Source of the DNA: Selenomonadaceae bacterium
GTDB lineage: Bacteria > Bacillota > Negativicutes > Selenomonadales > Selenomonadaceae
DNA length: 32,747 nt
Assembly: GCA_017477125.1 (NCBI GenBank)
Contig: JAFUXN010000139.1
Span: 1-32,747 of the forward strand
Direction: 5' to 3'
The translations under genes were made by a program, and so were the position numbers. Shown piece by piece: positions 1-8,307 of the stretch; within the stretch, counting starts at the first letter, position 1, and the number at the start of each line of letters is the position of its first letter. The notes beneath the pieces are model-generated. The model did not search any database and was not told the DNA's origin. It saw only the letters and a list, made by a program, of their open reading frames with translations.

Positions 1-430
1 CCTCATGGGGCGGCTCGCGCCTTTCCTTCGTCGCCAATAAATTTTTATCGGCTGATAAATTTTCGAGGCTGAGAGGTTTTCGTGGACGGAAGGGAAAAGC
101 GGCGTCCGCCACGCGAACCGGCGGCGACGCGTTCACTTTCTGATCAATTGTTTGTGGCGGCTCGCGCCTTAGCCTTTGTCGCCAACAAATTTCTATCGGC
201 TGATAAATTTTGGGGGCTGAGATGTTTTCGTGGACGGAAGGGAATAGCGTCGTCCGCCACGCGAACCGGCGGCGACGCGTCCCCCTTTCTGCTCAATTGT
301 TAGTGACGGTCGAAGGCGAAAAAAATGGCGCGCCCGCCTGGACATGGGGCGGCTCGCGCCTTAGCCTTTGTCGCCAATAAATTTTTATCGGCTAACAAAT
401 TTTTGTGCCGAGATATTTTCGTGGGCGGAG
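1..430. repeat. Tandem composite repeats downstream of flgD
   Basis: No gene is supported here. A unit beginning CGGCTCGCGCC recurs at about 11, 158 and 350. Each copy continues through a CCTT...TCGCCAA stretch into an AT-rich TTTATC-GGCT-GATAAA type palindrome. The first two copies then run into a GC hairpin (GCGTCCGCC ... GGCGGCGACGC, at about 99-130 and 247-278). The spacing is 147 bp, then 192 bp, because the last interval carries an extra A-tract plus hairpin. The first bases of the window look like the right half of another hairpin, so the array probably continues leftward. The hairpin core matches the arrays at 8308-8665 and 32273-32747. Confidence 0.8.
318..361 (-). terminator. Probable intrinsic terminator of the recO-fliK-flgD block
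   Basis: On the minus strand, about 70 bases past the flgD stop, a GC-rich inverted repeat (GGCGCGAGCCGCC ... GGCGGGCGCGCC, 8-9 base loop) is followed by seven T residues. This is the textbook shape of an intrinsic terminator. The hairpin is also a member of the repeat family found elsewhere in the window. Confidence 0.65.
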
Positions 431-432
431 AA

Positions 433-1254
433 TTATTCTTCGACTTCCGCAGCCTCCTCGAGCCCGAAGTATACGTTGGCGACGTTGTTGATGTCGACGC
501 GATAAGTGTCGGTGCCGACCTGAGCAATGAGCGCCGGCTCTTCACCCTCGAGATTCACGCCGCGGATCACGCCCTTGAGCTGCGCATACATCTGTTCGCC
601 GTTCTCGTCGAAGTAGCCCACGACTGGCTGATCCCATTCGATATCCATGCCGATCAGATTGCCCAACTGTCCGAGCAGCGCCGAGCGATTCGAGCTGGTG
701 ACGTTGATGCCGGTGTTGATCGGCGTGGTCGTGGTGGTGGTCGATGCGTTGTCGGCGTCGGGATTGTAGATTCGATTGACGTCGCCGATCTCGAGCTTAT
801 AAGTGGTGTCGCCGACCTTGACGGTGATGGTGGGCGCCTCGCCGTTGACGTTCACGCCTTGAATGATGCCGGTCAAAGTATTTTTGAGCTCGTTGCCGTC
901 CTCATCGAACTCGCCGGTGCTGACGTCCCAATCGACGTTCATACCGATCATATGACTGACCTGACCGACGAGCACCGACGTATCCATGTTGCTGACGATC
1001 GACGACAACGATTCGAGATTGGTAGCGACGTTGGTCATCTGCTCGAGTGCGGAGAACTGAGCGAGCTCCGCCACGAATGAACTGTTGTCCTGCGGCTCGA
1101 GCGGGTCTTGGTATTTCATCTGCGCGACGAGCAATTGCAGGAAGGCGTCTTTGTCGAGCTCGTTGGCGACGGCGGAGACGGTGTTGCTCGACGAGTAATC
1201 GGCGGCGTTGTACGTGACGCCCTTGACGGTGATAGTGTTGAGTGCATTGGCCAT
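433..1254 (-). CDS. flgD: Flagellar hook-capping scaffold protein FlgD
   Basis: FlgD caps the growing flagellar hook and directs hook-subunit assembly outside the cell. The 273-residue product has the conserved FlgD N-terminal region at about 34-80, including FLQLLVAQMKYQDPLEPQD and the following AELAQFSALEQMTN stretch. It also has the family's usual low-complexity N-terminus. The rest is unusual: two similar ~73-residue segments, at about 92-164 and 190-262, each carry an IGM(N/D) motif, an FDE(D/N)G(N/E) turn, a G(I/V)I(Q/R)GVN motif and a VG(D/T)(T/D)TY(K/R) strand. They are joined by a Thr-rich linker, so the C-terminal domain appears tandemly duplicated. The ATG at 1254 has an AGGT Shine-Dalgarno and lies 15 bases after the fliK stop. 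Transcription is probably shared with fliK. The C-terminus is acidic. Confidence 0.95.
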   Translation of the reverse strand: MANALNTITVKGVTYNAADYSSSNTVSAVANELDKDAFLQLLVAQMKYQDPLEPQDNSSFVAELAQFSALEQMTNVATNLESLSSIVSNMDTSVLVGQVSHMIGMNVDWDVSTGEFDEDGNELKNTLTGIIQGVNVNGEAPTITVKVGDTTYKLEIGDVNRIYNPDADNASTTTTTTPINTGINVTSSNRSALLGQLGNLIGMDIEWDQPVVGYFDENGEQMYAQLKGVIRGVNLEGEEPALIAQVGTDTYRVDINNVANVYFGLEEAAEVEE

Positions 1255-1269
1255 GGTGATTACCTCGCT

Positions 1270-4200
1270 TTAAACTTTATAATCGACGCCGCCGTCGGAC
1301 GAAATATTTTCGACGGGCTGAGCGGTTTCGACGGCTTGAGCGGTTGCGGTCGATTGAGCGCCGCCGCCTTCGGACGAGCGGGAGCCTCTGACGCGACCGA
1401 CGCGTTGAGCGTTCCGTTGATTATTTTGTTGCCAACCTTGACGACCCTTGCCGTTCATGAGCGACGAGCCGTCGGACAAGCCCGAATAGACCTCAACGTT
1501 GTCGACCTTGAGCCCCTGATTGGCGAGCTCCTGTTTGAGGCTGACGAGCGAGTTTTCGATGATGGCTCGAACGGCGGCGTTCTCCGAATGGAACGATGCG
1601 TTGACGGTGCCTTCGGCGGTGACCGAAACCCTCAACGTGAGTTCGCCGAGGTGTTCGGGCTTGAGGCGAATAATCATTTCGGTGTTCTGAGCGGTGCGGA
1701 TCATTCTGGCGTTCTCGACGATCTGATTGGCGACGTTGAAATCATCGCGGAGCTGTTGAGCAAAGGTGGTGTTTTGCGTCGAGGGCTGTTGAGCGTTGGC
1801 AGATTGATTGGCGTTGAGATTATTGACGGCGGTGCCGAGGTTCTGCGCAAACGATTCGGAAGGCATTTGAGCCATGGCGGGCTGACCTTCGGCTGCGGCG
1901 AGAGGAGCCTGTTGCGCTTGCGCTTGAGCCTGAGCCTGAACGTTGATCGCCGTCTGTTGAGCCTGCTGATTGAGCTGTTGTTGATTGGATTGCTGATTGG
2001 GTTGTTGATTGGGCTGTTGATAGGACTGCTGTTGATTGGGCTGCTGATCCGATTGAGCGGACTGTTGAGGAGCAGTGACGGGGCTATTGATCTCGAGCTC
2101 GTTGCCGAAGACGGAGAATGATTGCGGCATGTTGGCGACGGGTCGATTGACATTCTGCTCGTTCCGAACCACAGTGCTTTGAGCTTGAGAGGCGGCGGTT
2201 GCGTTTGGTGCCGACGGCGCCCCGTTCGAAGTAATGTCATCGGTCGAAGAACTTAACGGTTGAGTGTTGGGGACGGCGGTCGGCGTCTGAACGTTGGGCT
2301 GATCGTTGGTCGAAGTATTTTCGATCGGAGTGCTCAACGGTTGAGCATTGGGAACGGCGGTCGACGTTTGAACGTTGGGCTGACCGTTGAGCGAAGTACT
2401 ATCGATCGGCACGCTCAACGGTTGAGTGTTGGGAACGGCGGTCGGCGTCTGAACGTTGGGCTGACTGTTTGTCGAAGTACTATCGATCGGCGCGCTCGAA
2501 AGTTGAGCGTTGGGAACGGCGGTCGGCGTCTGAACGTTGGGCTGACCGTTGGTCGAAGTATTATCGATCGGCGCGCTCAATGGTTGAGCGTTGGGGACGT
2601 TGAGCGAAGTTGATGCCGACGCCGCGTTTGAAGAAATATTTTCGATCGGCGCGCTCGAAGGTCGAGTGTTGGGGACGTTGAGCGAAGTTGATGCCGTCGC
2701 CGCGTTCGAAGAAATATTTTCGACGGAAGGTTGAGCGTTGGGAACGGCGGTCGACGTTTGAACGTTGGGCTGACCGTTGAGCGAAGTATTATTGATCGAA
2801 GGGCTCAACGGTTGGGCATTGGAAGTGTTGAGCGTTGCTGTCGACGGCGCCGCGTTCGAAGAAATATTTTCGGTCGGAGTGTTCAGCGGTTGAGTATTGG
2901 TCGGCTGAACCGTCGGCTGCTCACTCGACAAAATATTTTCGTTGGAGGCGAGAGCGACGCGTGCGGCAGTCGGTTGCCCGCTCGAAGAAATATTTTCGGT
3001 CGGCATGCTCAACGGTTGAGTGTTGGGAACGTTGGTCGGAGTTGCCGACGGCGTTCCTTGCGCCGAATTATTATTGATGATCGAAGGTTGCTCGACGGTC
3101 GGCTGTTCAACGGTCGGCTGCTCGACGAGTGTTTGAGAAGACGCCGACGCTTGTCGCTGTTGCATGGCGAGTTGATATAAGGGCGCGGGTCGATCCGTCC
3201 AAGAAGATTGTTGAGCTTGCTCGTTCATCGCCTGCTGATTCGCATGACCGTGGAAGCGCTGATGAACGGGCTCAACATTCTCCGCATTGACGGCGACGGG
3301 CTGAGCGTCATCGATCACTGACGGCTGTTGAGCTGATTGCGCCGATTGTTGAGTTGCTTGTTGAGACGGTTGCGCCGTCGGCTGATTTATGATTTCGATT
3401 CCGCGCGGAGCGGGAGCCGCATTGTTCTCGTCGAAAGCCTGTTGAGTTTGTGTGGGCGCCGACAAATTTTCGGGTTGCTCGACGCTCGGTTGAGCCGATT
3501 GTTCGATGATCGGTTGAGTGATTTGCGTCGGCTGTTCGACGTTCGGTTGAGCCGATTGTTCAATGATCGGTTGAGTGATCTGCGTCGTCGGCTCGACCGT
3601 CAATTGTGTCGGCTGTTCGACGTTCGCCAACGGAGTGCGCGGCACCTGATCGGGTTGCGGCTCGATCGGTTGATTGATGCCCTCGACGAGAATTTCTTGC
3701 GCGGGCTGCTCGACGACGATCGGCTGTTGAGATTGGATCGTCTGTTGCGTTTGAACGGGTTGCTGCGGCTCGACGACGGTCGGTTGCTCGACTTGAGCGG
3801 TCGGCGTGATCGGCTGCTCGACCTGCGCTGACGATCTGCGCTCAACGATCGGAGCGGTCGATAACGGTTGCGTCGGTTGAGCAGGAACCTCGGCATCGGC
3901 GTCGACGGCAACGGACTGCTCAATCGGCGCTTGGATATCTGACGTCGCGACTTTCGGCTGCGAATTTTTTGCCGCGTCCACGACGTTTGACAGATTGGCG
4001 TCGTTCGAAATCACTTGGGTTTGAGCGGCGGCGTCCGCGTGCTCGACGATCGGTTGCGCCTCTACGGGCTTCAACTCCTCGATCATCGTGGCGTTGCCTG
4101 CCGACGGTGTTGCCGCCTGCAACGGCTGTTGATCATTTCTTCTGATCGGAGCATCGATCGGCTCGTCGGTTGCGATCGGCAGTTCGTTCAACGGTTGTTC

Positions 4201-5043
4201 GCTCGTCGGCTGTTCGATCACTTGCCCGAGCCGGGTCAACGTTTGAGCTTGATCGGCATCGACGGGCTGTTGATTGAGCGTCGCGACATTGCTCTCAACG
4301 ATCGGCTCAATCGATTGCGGTTGCAGTTCGGGCTCAACGACGTCCGTTTGGATCGGTCCGAGCTCGTCCGACAGTTGAGCGAGCAGTTCTTCGACCGCCG
4401 GGATCAACTGTTCGGGTTCGACAACGGGCGGCTGATCGCTCGACGACGGTTGAAGCCAATTATTTCCCGTGAGCATGTTGAGCATCGATTGATTGTTGCC
4501 GTTCGATTGTTGCGGCATGACGGTCATCAACACCGGTTCGTCATTGGACGGCGCTTCGCGCACCGCGAGCAGTGATTCGGTACTCGTCGAGAAGAGCGCC
4601 GACATCTCGAGCGGCACCTGCGGCGTCGATTGCGAAGGAGCCTCGTCAACTTCGTCGGGCTGATCAACGTCAACGGGTTCGGGCTGATCGATCGGCTCAA
4701 TCGGATCACTCTGCTTGACGTCGTCGGGAGCGCTCGTCTTGGGTTCCGATTTCTGAACCGATTGTTGAGTCGACGGTTGAGACGGCTGTTGAGCCGATCG
4801 ATTCGCATTGTACGACGTTCGATTGGTCGACTCGACCGTTGAAGATCTATAGGAAGGATCGCGCGGCGCAGAACTCTGCTGCGGAGCCGAACTGACTTTG
4901 TCGAACACATTGTTGAAGCTGCCGGAGCTGTTATAGTTATTGGTTCTGCGAGAGAAGTAAGTCGAGCGGAGCTTGGGCGCGACGTTGGTCTTCGTGGAGC
5001 TCGACTGAGGATTTAATAAGGTGTCTACGTTTGTGCTTGCCAT
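1270..5043 (-). CDS. fliK: Flagellar hook-length control protein FliK, very long and repeat-rich
   Basis: FliK is the secreted ruler that measures hook length and switches export specificity. The recognisable part is the C-terminal Flg_hook domain at about residues 1120-1190, with RLKPEHLGELTLRV, a SFHSEN motif and the ENSLVSLKQELANQGLKVD helix. The tail is basic and Gly/Arg/Gln-rich. The remaining ~1100 residues are low-complexity and rich in Gln, Pro, Asn, Thr and Ser, and are presumably disordered. They contain imperfect repeats of QPIIEQSAQP(N/S)VEQP type and then about eight ~28-30-residue repeats (QPLS.PI(D/E)NTS.NGQPNVQT.TAVPN). At 1257 residues it is about two to three times longer than most FliK proteins. 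The start at 5043 has a GTGAGG ribosome site. recO ends 50 bases upstream. The domain assignment is firm; the effect of the extra length on the hook is unknown. Confidence 0.93.
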   Translation of the reverse strand: MASTNVDTLLNPQSSSTKTNVAPKLRSTYFSRRTNNYNSSGSFNNVFDKVSSAPQQSSAPRDPSYRSSTVESTNRTSYNANRSAQQPSQPSTQQSVQKSEPKTSAPDDVKQSDPIEPIDQPEPVDVDQPDEVDEAPSQSTPQVPLEMSALFSTSTESLLAVREAPSNDEPVLMTVMPQQSNGNNQSMLNMLTGNNWLQPSSSDQPPVVEPEQLIPAVEELLAQLSDELGPIQTDVVEPELQPQSIEPIVESNVATLNQQPVDADQAQTLTRLGQVIEQPTSEQPLNELPIATDEPIDAPIRRNDQQPLQAATPSAGNATMIEELKPVEAQPIVEHADAAAQTQVISNDANLSNVVDAAKNSQPKVATSDIQAPIEQSVAVDADAEVPAQPTQPLSTAPIVERRSSAQVEQPITPTAQVEQPTVVEPQQPVQTQQTIQSQQPIVVEQPAQEILVEGINQPIEPQPDQVPRTPLANVEQPTQLTVEPTTQITQPIIEQSAQPNVEQPTQITQPIIEQSAQPSVEQPENLSAPTQTQQAFDENNAAPAPRGIEIINQPTAQPSQQATQQSAQSAQQPSVIDDAQPVAVNAENVEPVHQRFHGHANQQAMNEQAQQSSWTDRPAPLYQLAMQQRQASASSQTLVEQPTVEQPTVEQPSIINNNSAQGTPSATPTNVPNTQPLSMPTENISSSGQPTAARVALASNENILSSEQPTVQPTNTQPLNTPTENISSNAAPSTATLNTSNAQPLSPSINNTSLNGQPNVQTSTAVPNAQPSVENISSNAATASTSLNVPNTRPSSAPIENISSNAASASTSLNVPNAQPLSAPIDNTSTNGQPNVQTPTAVPNAQLSSAPIDSTSTNSQPNVQTPTAVPNTQPLSVPIDSTSLNGQPNVQTSTAVPNAQPLSTPIENTSTNDQPNVQTPTAVPNTQPLSSSTDDITSNGAPSAPNATAASQAQSTVVRNEQNVNRPVANMPQSFSVFGNELEINSPVTAPQQSAQSDQQPNQQQSYQQPNQQPNQQSNQQQLNQQAQQTAINVQAQAQAQAQQAPLAAAEGQPAMAQMPSESFAQNLGTAVNNLNANQSANAQQPSTQNTTFAQQLRDDFNVANQIVENARMIRTAQNTEMIIRLKPEHLGELTLRVSVTAEGTVNASFHSENAAVRAIIENSLVSLKQELANQGLKVDNVEVYSGLSDGSSLMNGKGRQGWQQNNQRNAQRVGRVRGSRSSEGGGAQSTATAQAVETAQPVENISSDGGVDYKV
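2230..3010 (-). repeat. Tandem coding repeats within fliK
   Basis: This segment consists of imperfect tandem repeats of about 84-96 bases encoding Pro/Asn/Thr/Gln-rich units. At DNA level the recurring words are GTTGAGCGTTGGGAACGGC and AACGTTGGGCTGACCGTTG (plus-strand reading), plus a GAAATATTTTCG-like AT palindrome. The units stay in frame, which fits expansion and contraction by slipped-strand mispairing or recombination. Confidence 0.8.
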
Positions 5044-5093
5044 GATTTCGCCTCACTTTCTTCAATCAATTATCGTCGTTTTGAAAGTCGAAG

Positions 5094-5852
5094 TTAAGCC
5101 GGGGCGGCGGGCGAGACGACTTGCTTCAAAAATTTGAGCGAACGCAGCGGGCGATCGGTGATCGACATTACGTGCTCGATCATGATCCGATCGATCGAGT
5201 TGAGGGATTCGGAGCGGAGAGTGAGATGCGAATTGCGATCCCAATCGAAGGCGATGAGCGCATTGATCAGATCGCGCGTGTTGAGGCTCAACGGGAGGGT
5301 GTTGCCGAAAGTGTTGGCGCACCTCGAGCAGAGAGCTCCGCCCTCGAAGATGCTGATCCTGCAATCGGAATCGATCGGTCGACCGCAGAAGACGCAATGA
5401 TCGAGTTGAAGGAGCACACCGGAGATGGCAATGAACTGGCACGCGGCGATCAAACAGACGATGCGCGGGTTGCGCTCGACAAAAGTTCGAAGGGCATTGA
5501 GCAGGAGAAAAAAAATATCCTCGTCCTTCTGATTGAGAGGCGTCATTTGATTGACGATCTCGAACAGGAGCGAGGCATAAGCGATGCGCAGGAGGTCGTC
5601 GGTGATTGGGAAGAAGGTTAGCACTTCCGCCTCCCTGACCATGTCGACCTTGGAACCTTGCAGGAGCTCGACGCTGACGTGATTGAACATCATCATGGAG
5701 CCGGCGAGGCGGGAGCGTGCTCGTCGACAGCCGTAAGCGTTGACGTCGAGCTTACCGAACTCCTTGGTGAAGATGGTGACGACGCGGTGAGCATCGCCGA
5801 AGTCGGTGGTAGCGAGGATGATGCCTTCGGCGTGAACGGTTTTCTCCTGCAT
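5094..5852 (-). CDS. recO: DNA repair protein RecO
   Basis: RecO anneals SSB-coated single strands and helps RecR load RecA in the RecFOR gap-repair pathway. The 252-residue product begins with the family's OB-fold N-terminus (EGIILATTDFGDAHRVVTI, then FGKLDVNAYGCRRARSRL). It has the zinc-finger cysteines CVFCGRPI ... GGALCSRCA near residues 160-190. Its length is normal for the family. The chosen ATG (5852) has an AAAGGAT ribosome site. The open frame extends 21 codons further upstream, but that part carries no family similarity. It is followed on the same strand by fliK after 50 bases, so it may be co-transcribed with the hook genes. Confidence 0.92.
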   Translation of the reverse strand: MQEKTVHAEGIILATTDFGDAHRVVTIFTKEFGKLDVNAYGCRRARSRLAGSMMMFNHVSVELLQGSKVDMVREAEVLTFFPITDDLLRIAYASLLFEIVNQMTPLNQKDEDIFFLLLNALRTFVERNPRIVCLIAACQFIAISGVLLQLDHCVFCGRPIDSDCRISIFEGGALCSRCANTFGNTLPLSLNTRDLINALIAFDWDRNSHLTLRSESLNSIDRIMIEHVMSITDRPLRSLKFLKQVVSPAAPA

Positions 5853-5877
5853 GTGATCGATCCTTTCTTGTGTCAAA

Positions 5878-6047
5878 CAAATTTTTGGGGATAAGATTTC
5901 TGTTCGTCGGATCAAAATCCTTCAACGGGGATAAAAATTTTTTCCCGTCAACGCAAATATTTTTGGGCTGAAAAATTTTTTTGGGCGCTGATAATTTTTC
6001 TGCGGCTGAAAAATTTTTTGGGGCTGATATATTTTTATTGGTGACCG
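5878..6047. repeat. AT-rich palindromic repeats between hypE and recO
   Basis: The intergenic stretch upstream of recO contains about five versions of a ~20-base element, GG(G)CTGA-A/T-AAATTTTTT or its GGGGATAAAAATTTTTT variant. Each is centred on an AAATTT/AAAATTTT palindrome separated by short G-rich words. The same GGCTGATAAATTTT word occurs at 45-60, 195-215 and near 395, so it belongs to the composite repeats of the region. No coding potential is seen. Confidence 0.6.
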
Positions 6048-6097
6048 AAAAAAAAATAGGGCGCGCCGCCGCGCGATTAGGCGGGCGCCCGTCTTTT
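6048..6097. terminator. Bidirectional hairpin terminator after hypE (repeat-family member)
   Basis: The inverted repeat GGGCGCGCCGCC / GGCGGGCGCCC (6059-6070 and 6080-6090, one bulge, 9-base loop) is flanked by nine A residues on the left and GTCTTTTTCT on the right. Read on the minus strand it ends the hyp operon with TATTTTTTTTT. Read on the plus strand it also has a T-rich tail. The stem is the core shared with the arrays at 8308-8665 and 32273-32747. Confidence 0.75.
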
Positions 6098-6117
6098 TCT
6101 CCGTCGCTCTGAAAGTA

Positions 6118-7119
6118 TCAGCAGATGCGAGGGACGATCACACCAACGGGCATGTCGACGATCCGCGTGCTCCCGATCGAGGTCTTCAGCCCCACCTTCC
6201 CGCGCGGAGCCTCCACAACCTCACCGATGATCTCCGCTTGACGTCCCAACTCATGTCGTCTCATCACGTCGAGCACCGCGTCCGCCGACTCCGACGGCAC
6301 GATCGCGATCACTTTGCCTTCGTTCGCCAGCTCCAGCACGTCGAAACCGAGCAGATTGCATACGCCTTTGACCGCCGGCTTGATCGGCAGTTTCTTCTCC
6401 TTGAGCATGATCCCAACGTCGGCGCCTTGAGCGATCTCGTTGAGCACCGCCGCGATCCCTCCGCGCGTCGGATCTCTCAACATCGCGATCTTCGGCTCCA
6501 CCTCGAGCATCGCCCTCACCAGCCCGTTGAGCGGAGCACAATCCGATTTGATCGAATCGGGCAACGTCAGCGCGTGCCGCCCCGCCAAGATCACCGTCGC
6601 GTGATCTCCTATCGAGCCGTTGATCAAAACCTTCATGCCCGGGCGCACGTTCTTGACCGAGATATTCACGCCGTCGATTGTCTCACCGATCCCCGCCGTG
6701 TTGATGAATATCCCGTCGCACTGCCCATGCCCGACCACTTTCGTATCGCCCGTTACGATCTTGACGCCCGCCTCGTCGGCGGCAACCGCCATCGACCAGA
6801 CGATCTTCCGCAGCTCGATCAGATCAAAGCCTTCTTCGATGATCACTCCCGCCGATAAATATTTCGGGACGGCGCCGCTCATCGCCAGGTCGTTTACCGT
6901 CCCGCACACCGACAGCTTGCCTATGTCGCCGCCCGCAAAAAAAATCGGCTTCGCGACGTAACTGTCCGTCGTGAACACCAGATTGCCGCTCAACTTCGCG
7001 CCGTCGTGGAGCTCGTCGAGCATGGGATTGTCGAAGGCGGGCACTATCAGTTCGCGCACCAGCTTCTGACTGAGCAGACCGCCCGCTCCGTGCGCCAATG
7101 TTATCTTATCACTCATCAT
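6118..7119 (-). CDS. hypE: Hydrogenase maturation protein HypE
   Basis: HypE dehydrates the carbamoyl group placed on its own C-terminal cysteine to make the thiocyanate that supplies CN ligands to the NiFe-hydrogenase Fe(CN)2CO centre. The ~333-residue protein starts (M)MSDKITLAHGAGG and has the AIRS/PurM-like ATP-binding features GDTKVVGHGQCDGIFI and DPTRGGIAAVLNE. It ends exactly in PRIC, the invariant modified-cysteine tail. Its start overlaps the hypD stop as TGATG. ATGs at 7119 and 7116 both fit the GGAG site, so the first residue is uncertain by one. The longer open frame reaching back to 7278 is only an overlap with hypD. The gene is last in hypC-hypD-hypE. Confidence 0.96.
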   Translation of the reverse strand: MMSDKITLAHGAGGLLSQKLVRELIVPAFDNPMLDELHDGAKLSGNLVFTTDSYVAKPIFFAGGDIGKLSVCGTVNDLAMSGAVPKYLSAGVIIEEGFDLIELRKIVWSMAVAADEAGVKIVTGDTKVVGHGQCDGIFINTAGIGETIDGVNISVKNVRPGMKVLINGSIGDHATVILAGRHALTLPDSIKSDCAPLNGLVRAMLEVEPKIAMLRDPTRGGIAAVLNEIAQGADVGIMLKEKKLPIKPAVKGVCNLLGFDVLELANEGKVIAIVPSESADAVLDVMRRHELGRQAEIIGEVVEAPRGKVGLKTSIGSTRIVDMPVGVIVPRIC

Positions 7120-8177
7120 CAAAACTCCTGTTGTCGATTGTATTTGAACCACGCCGCGCATACTCCCTCGACGCTGACCATGCACGGTCCGATCGGGTGC
7201 AACGGGTTGCAGGCTCGAGCGAACAGCGGGCACTCGGTCGGATTGATCACTCCTCGAAGAACTTCTCCGCATCGACAAGCGGTCTTGGTCGACGACGGCT
7301 CAACTTCGATCGGATCGACGCGCTCAATGTCGAAGGCGGCGAACTCGTCTCGCATCTTCAAGCCCGAATTTGGAATTGAACCGATGCCTCGCCAATCGGC
7401 GTCGGCAGGCTCGTACACGCGATTTAAGATCGATTGAGCGGCTCGATTGCCCTCCGCTCGAACGACGCTCTCATACTCGTTGCCGATCTCTGCTCGATGC
7501 TCGACGATCGATCGGATCAGACGGACGAGGGCGCGAAGAATTTCCTCGGGCTCGAAGCCGGCGACCACGCCCGACATATTGTAATCGGTCGCGAGGAAAT
7601 TGAAAGCGTCGGCGCCGATGACGACCGCGACGTGACCCGGCAGCAGAAAGCCGTCAACGTTGATGTCGTCGCTGTCGAGGAGCGCGCGCATGACTGGCGG
7701 CACCAGCTTATGAGCCGACAGCGCATAAAAATTATTGATGTGCCGGTCTCGAGCGCAGAGGACGGCGGCGGCGGCGGTAGGGGCGGTGGTCTCGAAACCT
7801 ACGGCGAGGAAGATCACGCGGCGATCGGGATTGTCGCGAGCGATCTCAACGGCGTCGAGAGGCGAGTAGATGATGCGGACGTCGGCGCCTTCAGCCTGAG
7901 CAGCGGCGAGGCTTGATCGCGAGCCGGGAACTTTGAGCATGTCGCCGAAGGTGGCGATGATGTTGTGTCGGTTGCCGGCATAAGCGATCGCTCGATCGAT
8001 ATATTGATCGTCGGTGACGCAGACGGGGCAACCGGGACCGCTGACGAGCTCAACGTTCGACGGAAGGATTTGCCTGATGCCCGCGCGGAAGATCGTGACG
8101 GTATGGGTGCCGCACACCTCCATCAATCGAATCTTCCCGTCGAGAGCGGCGGCAATGCGTTTTAATTTATTGATCAT
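7119..8177 (-). CDS. hypD: Hydrogenase maturation protein HypD
   Basis: HypD is the Fe-S scaffold on which, together with HypC, the Fe(CN)2CO unit of NiFe-hydrogenases is assembled. The 352-residue product shows all family signatures: VCGTHTVTIFRAGI (Cys22), SGPGCPVCVT (Cys50 and Cys53), TFGDMLKVPGS, VGFETTAPT, LPGHV, and GFEPEEIL. It also has the C-terminal cysteine set CRCGEVLRG ... CPLFARACNPLHPIGPCMVS that holds the 4Fe-4S cluster. It is translationally coupled to hypE. hypC lies upstream, but about 490 bases of repeats separate it from hypD, whereas the genes are normally adjacent. Confidence 0.97.
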   Translation of the reverse strand: MINKLKRIAAALDGKIRLMEVCGTHTVTIFRAGIRQILPSNVELVSGPGCPVCVTDDQYIDRAIAYAGNRHNIIATFGDMLKVPGSRSSLAAAQAEGADVRIIYSPLDAVEIARDNPDRRVIFLAVGFETTAPTAAAAVLCARDRHINNFYALSAHKLVPPVMRALLDSDDINVDGFLLPGHVAVVIGADAFNFLATDYNMSGVVAGFEPEEILRALVRLIRSIVEHRAEIGNEYESVVRAEGNRAAQSILNRVYEPADADWRGIGSIPNSGLKMRDEFAAFDIERVDPIEVEPSSTKTACRCGEVLRGVINPTECPLFARACNPLHPIGPCMVSVEGVCAAWFKYNRQQEF

Positions 8178-8307
8178 GTAAAACTCTGCTCCAAATTCTG
8201 TTGGTTATTAAAGAAGAGCGCGTCGCCGTCTCGGCATTCGACGGACGCCGCGCCATGTTTTCGTCCGAAGAATTTTTGTGATGTGCCACCCTTATGTGAT
8301 CGGAGCC

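Noticed and set aside
1108-2121. Long plus-strand frames opposite flgD, fliK, the EAL gene and hypE (for example 1108-2121, 9302-10327, 6238-6858)
   Set aside because: All lie antisense to confidently identified proteins and have biased, low-information composition without family motifs.
5853-5915. Upstream extension of RecO (21 codons)
   Set aside because: The family N-terminus and the AAAGGAT site support the ATG at 5852.
7120-7278. Longer HypE start inside hypD
   Set aside because: HypE family sequence begins at MSDKITLAHGAGG, and the TGATG overlap with hypD is a normal coupling arrangement.
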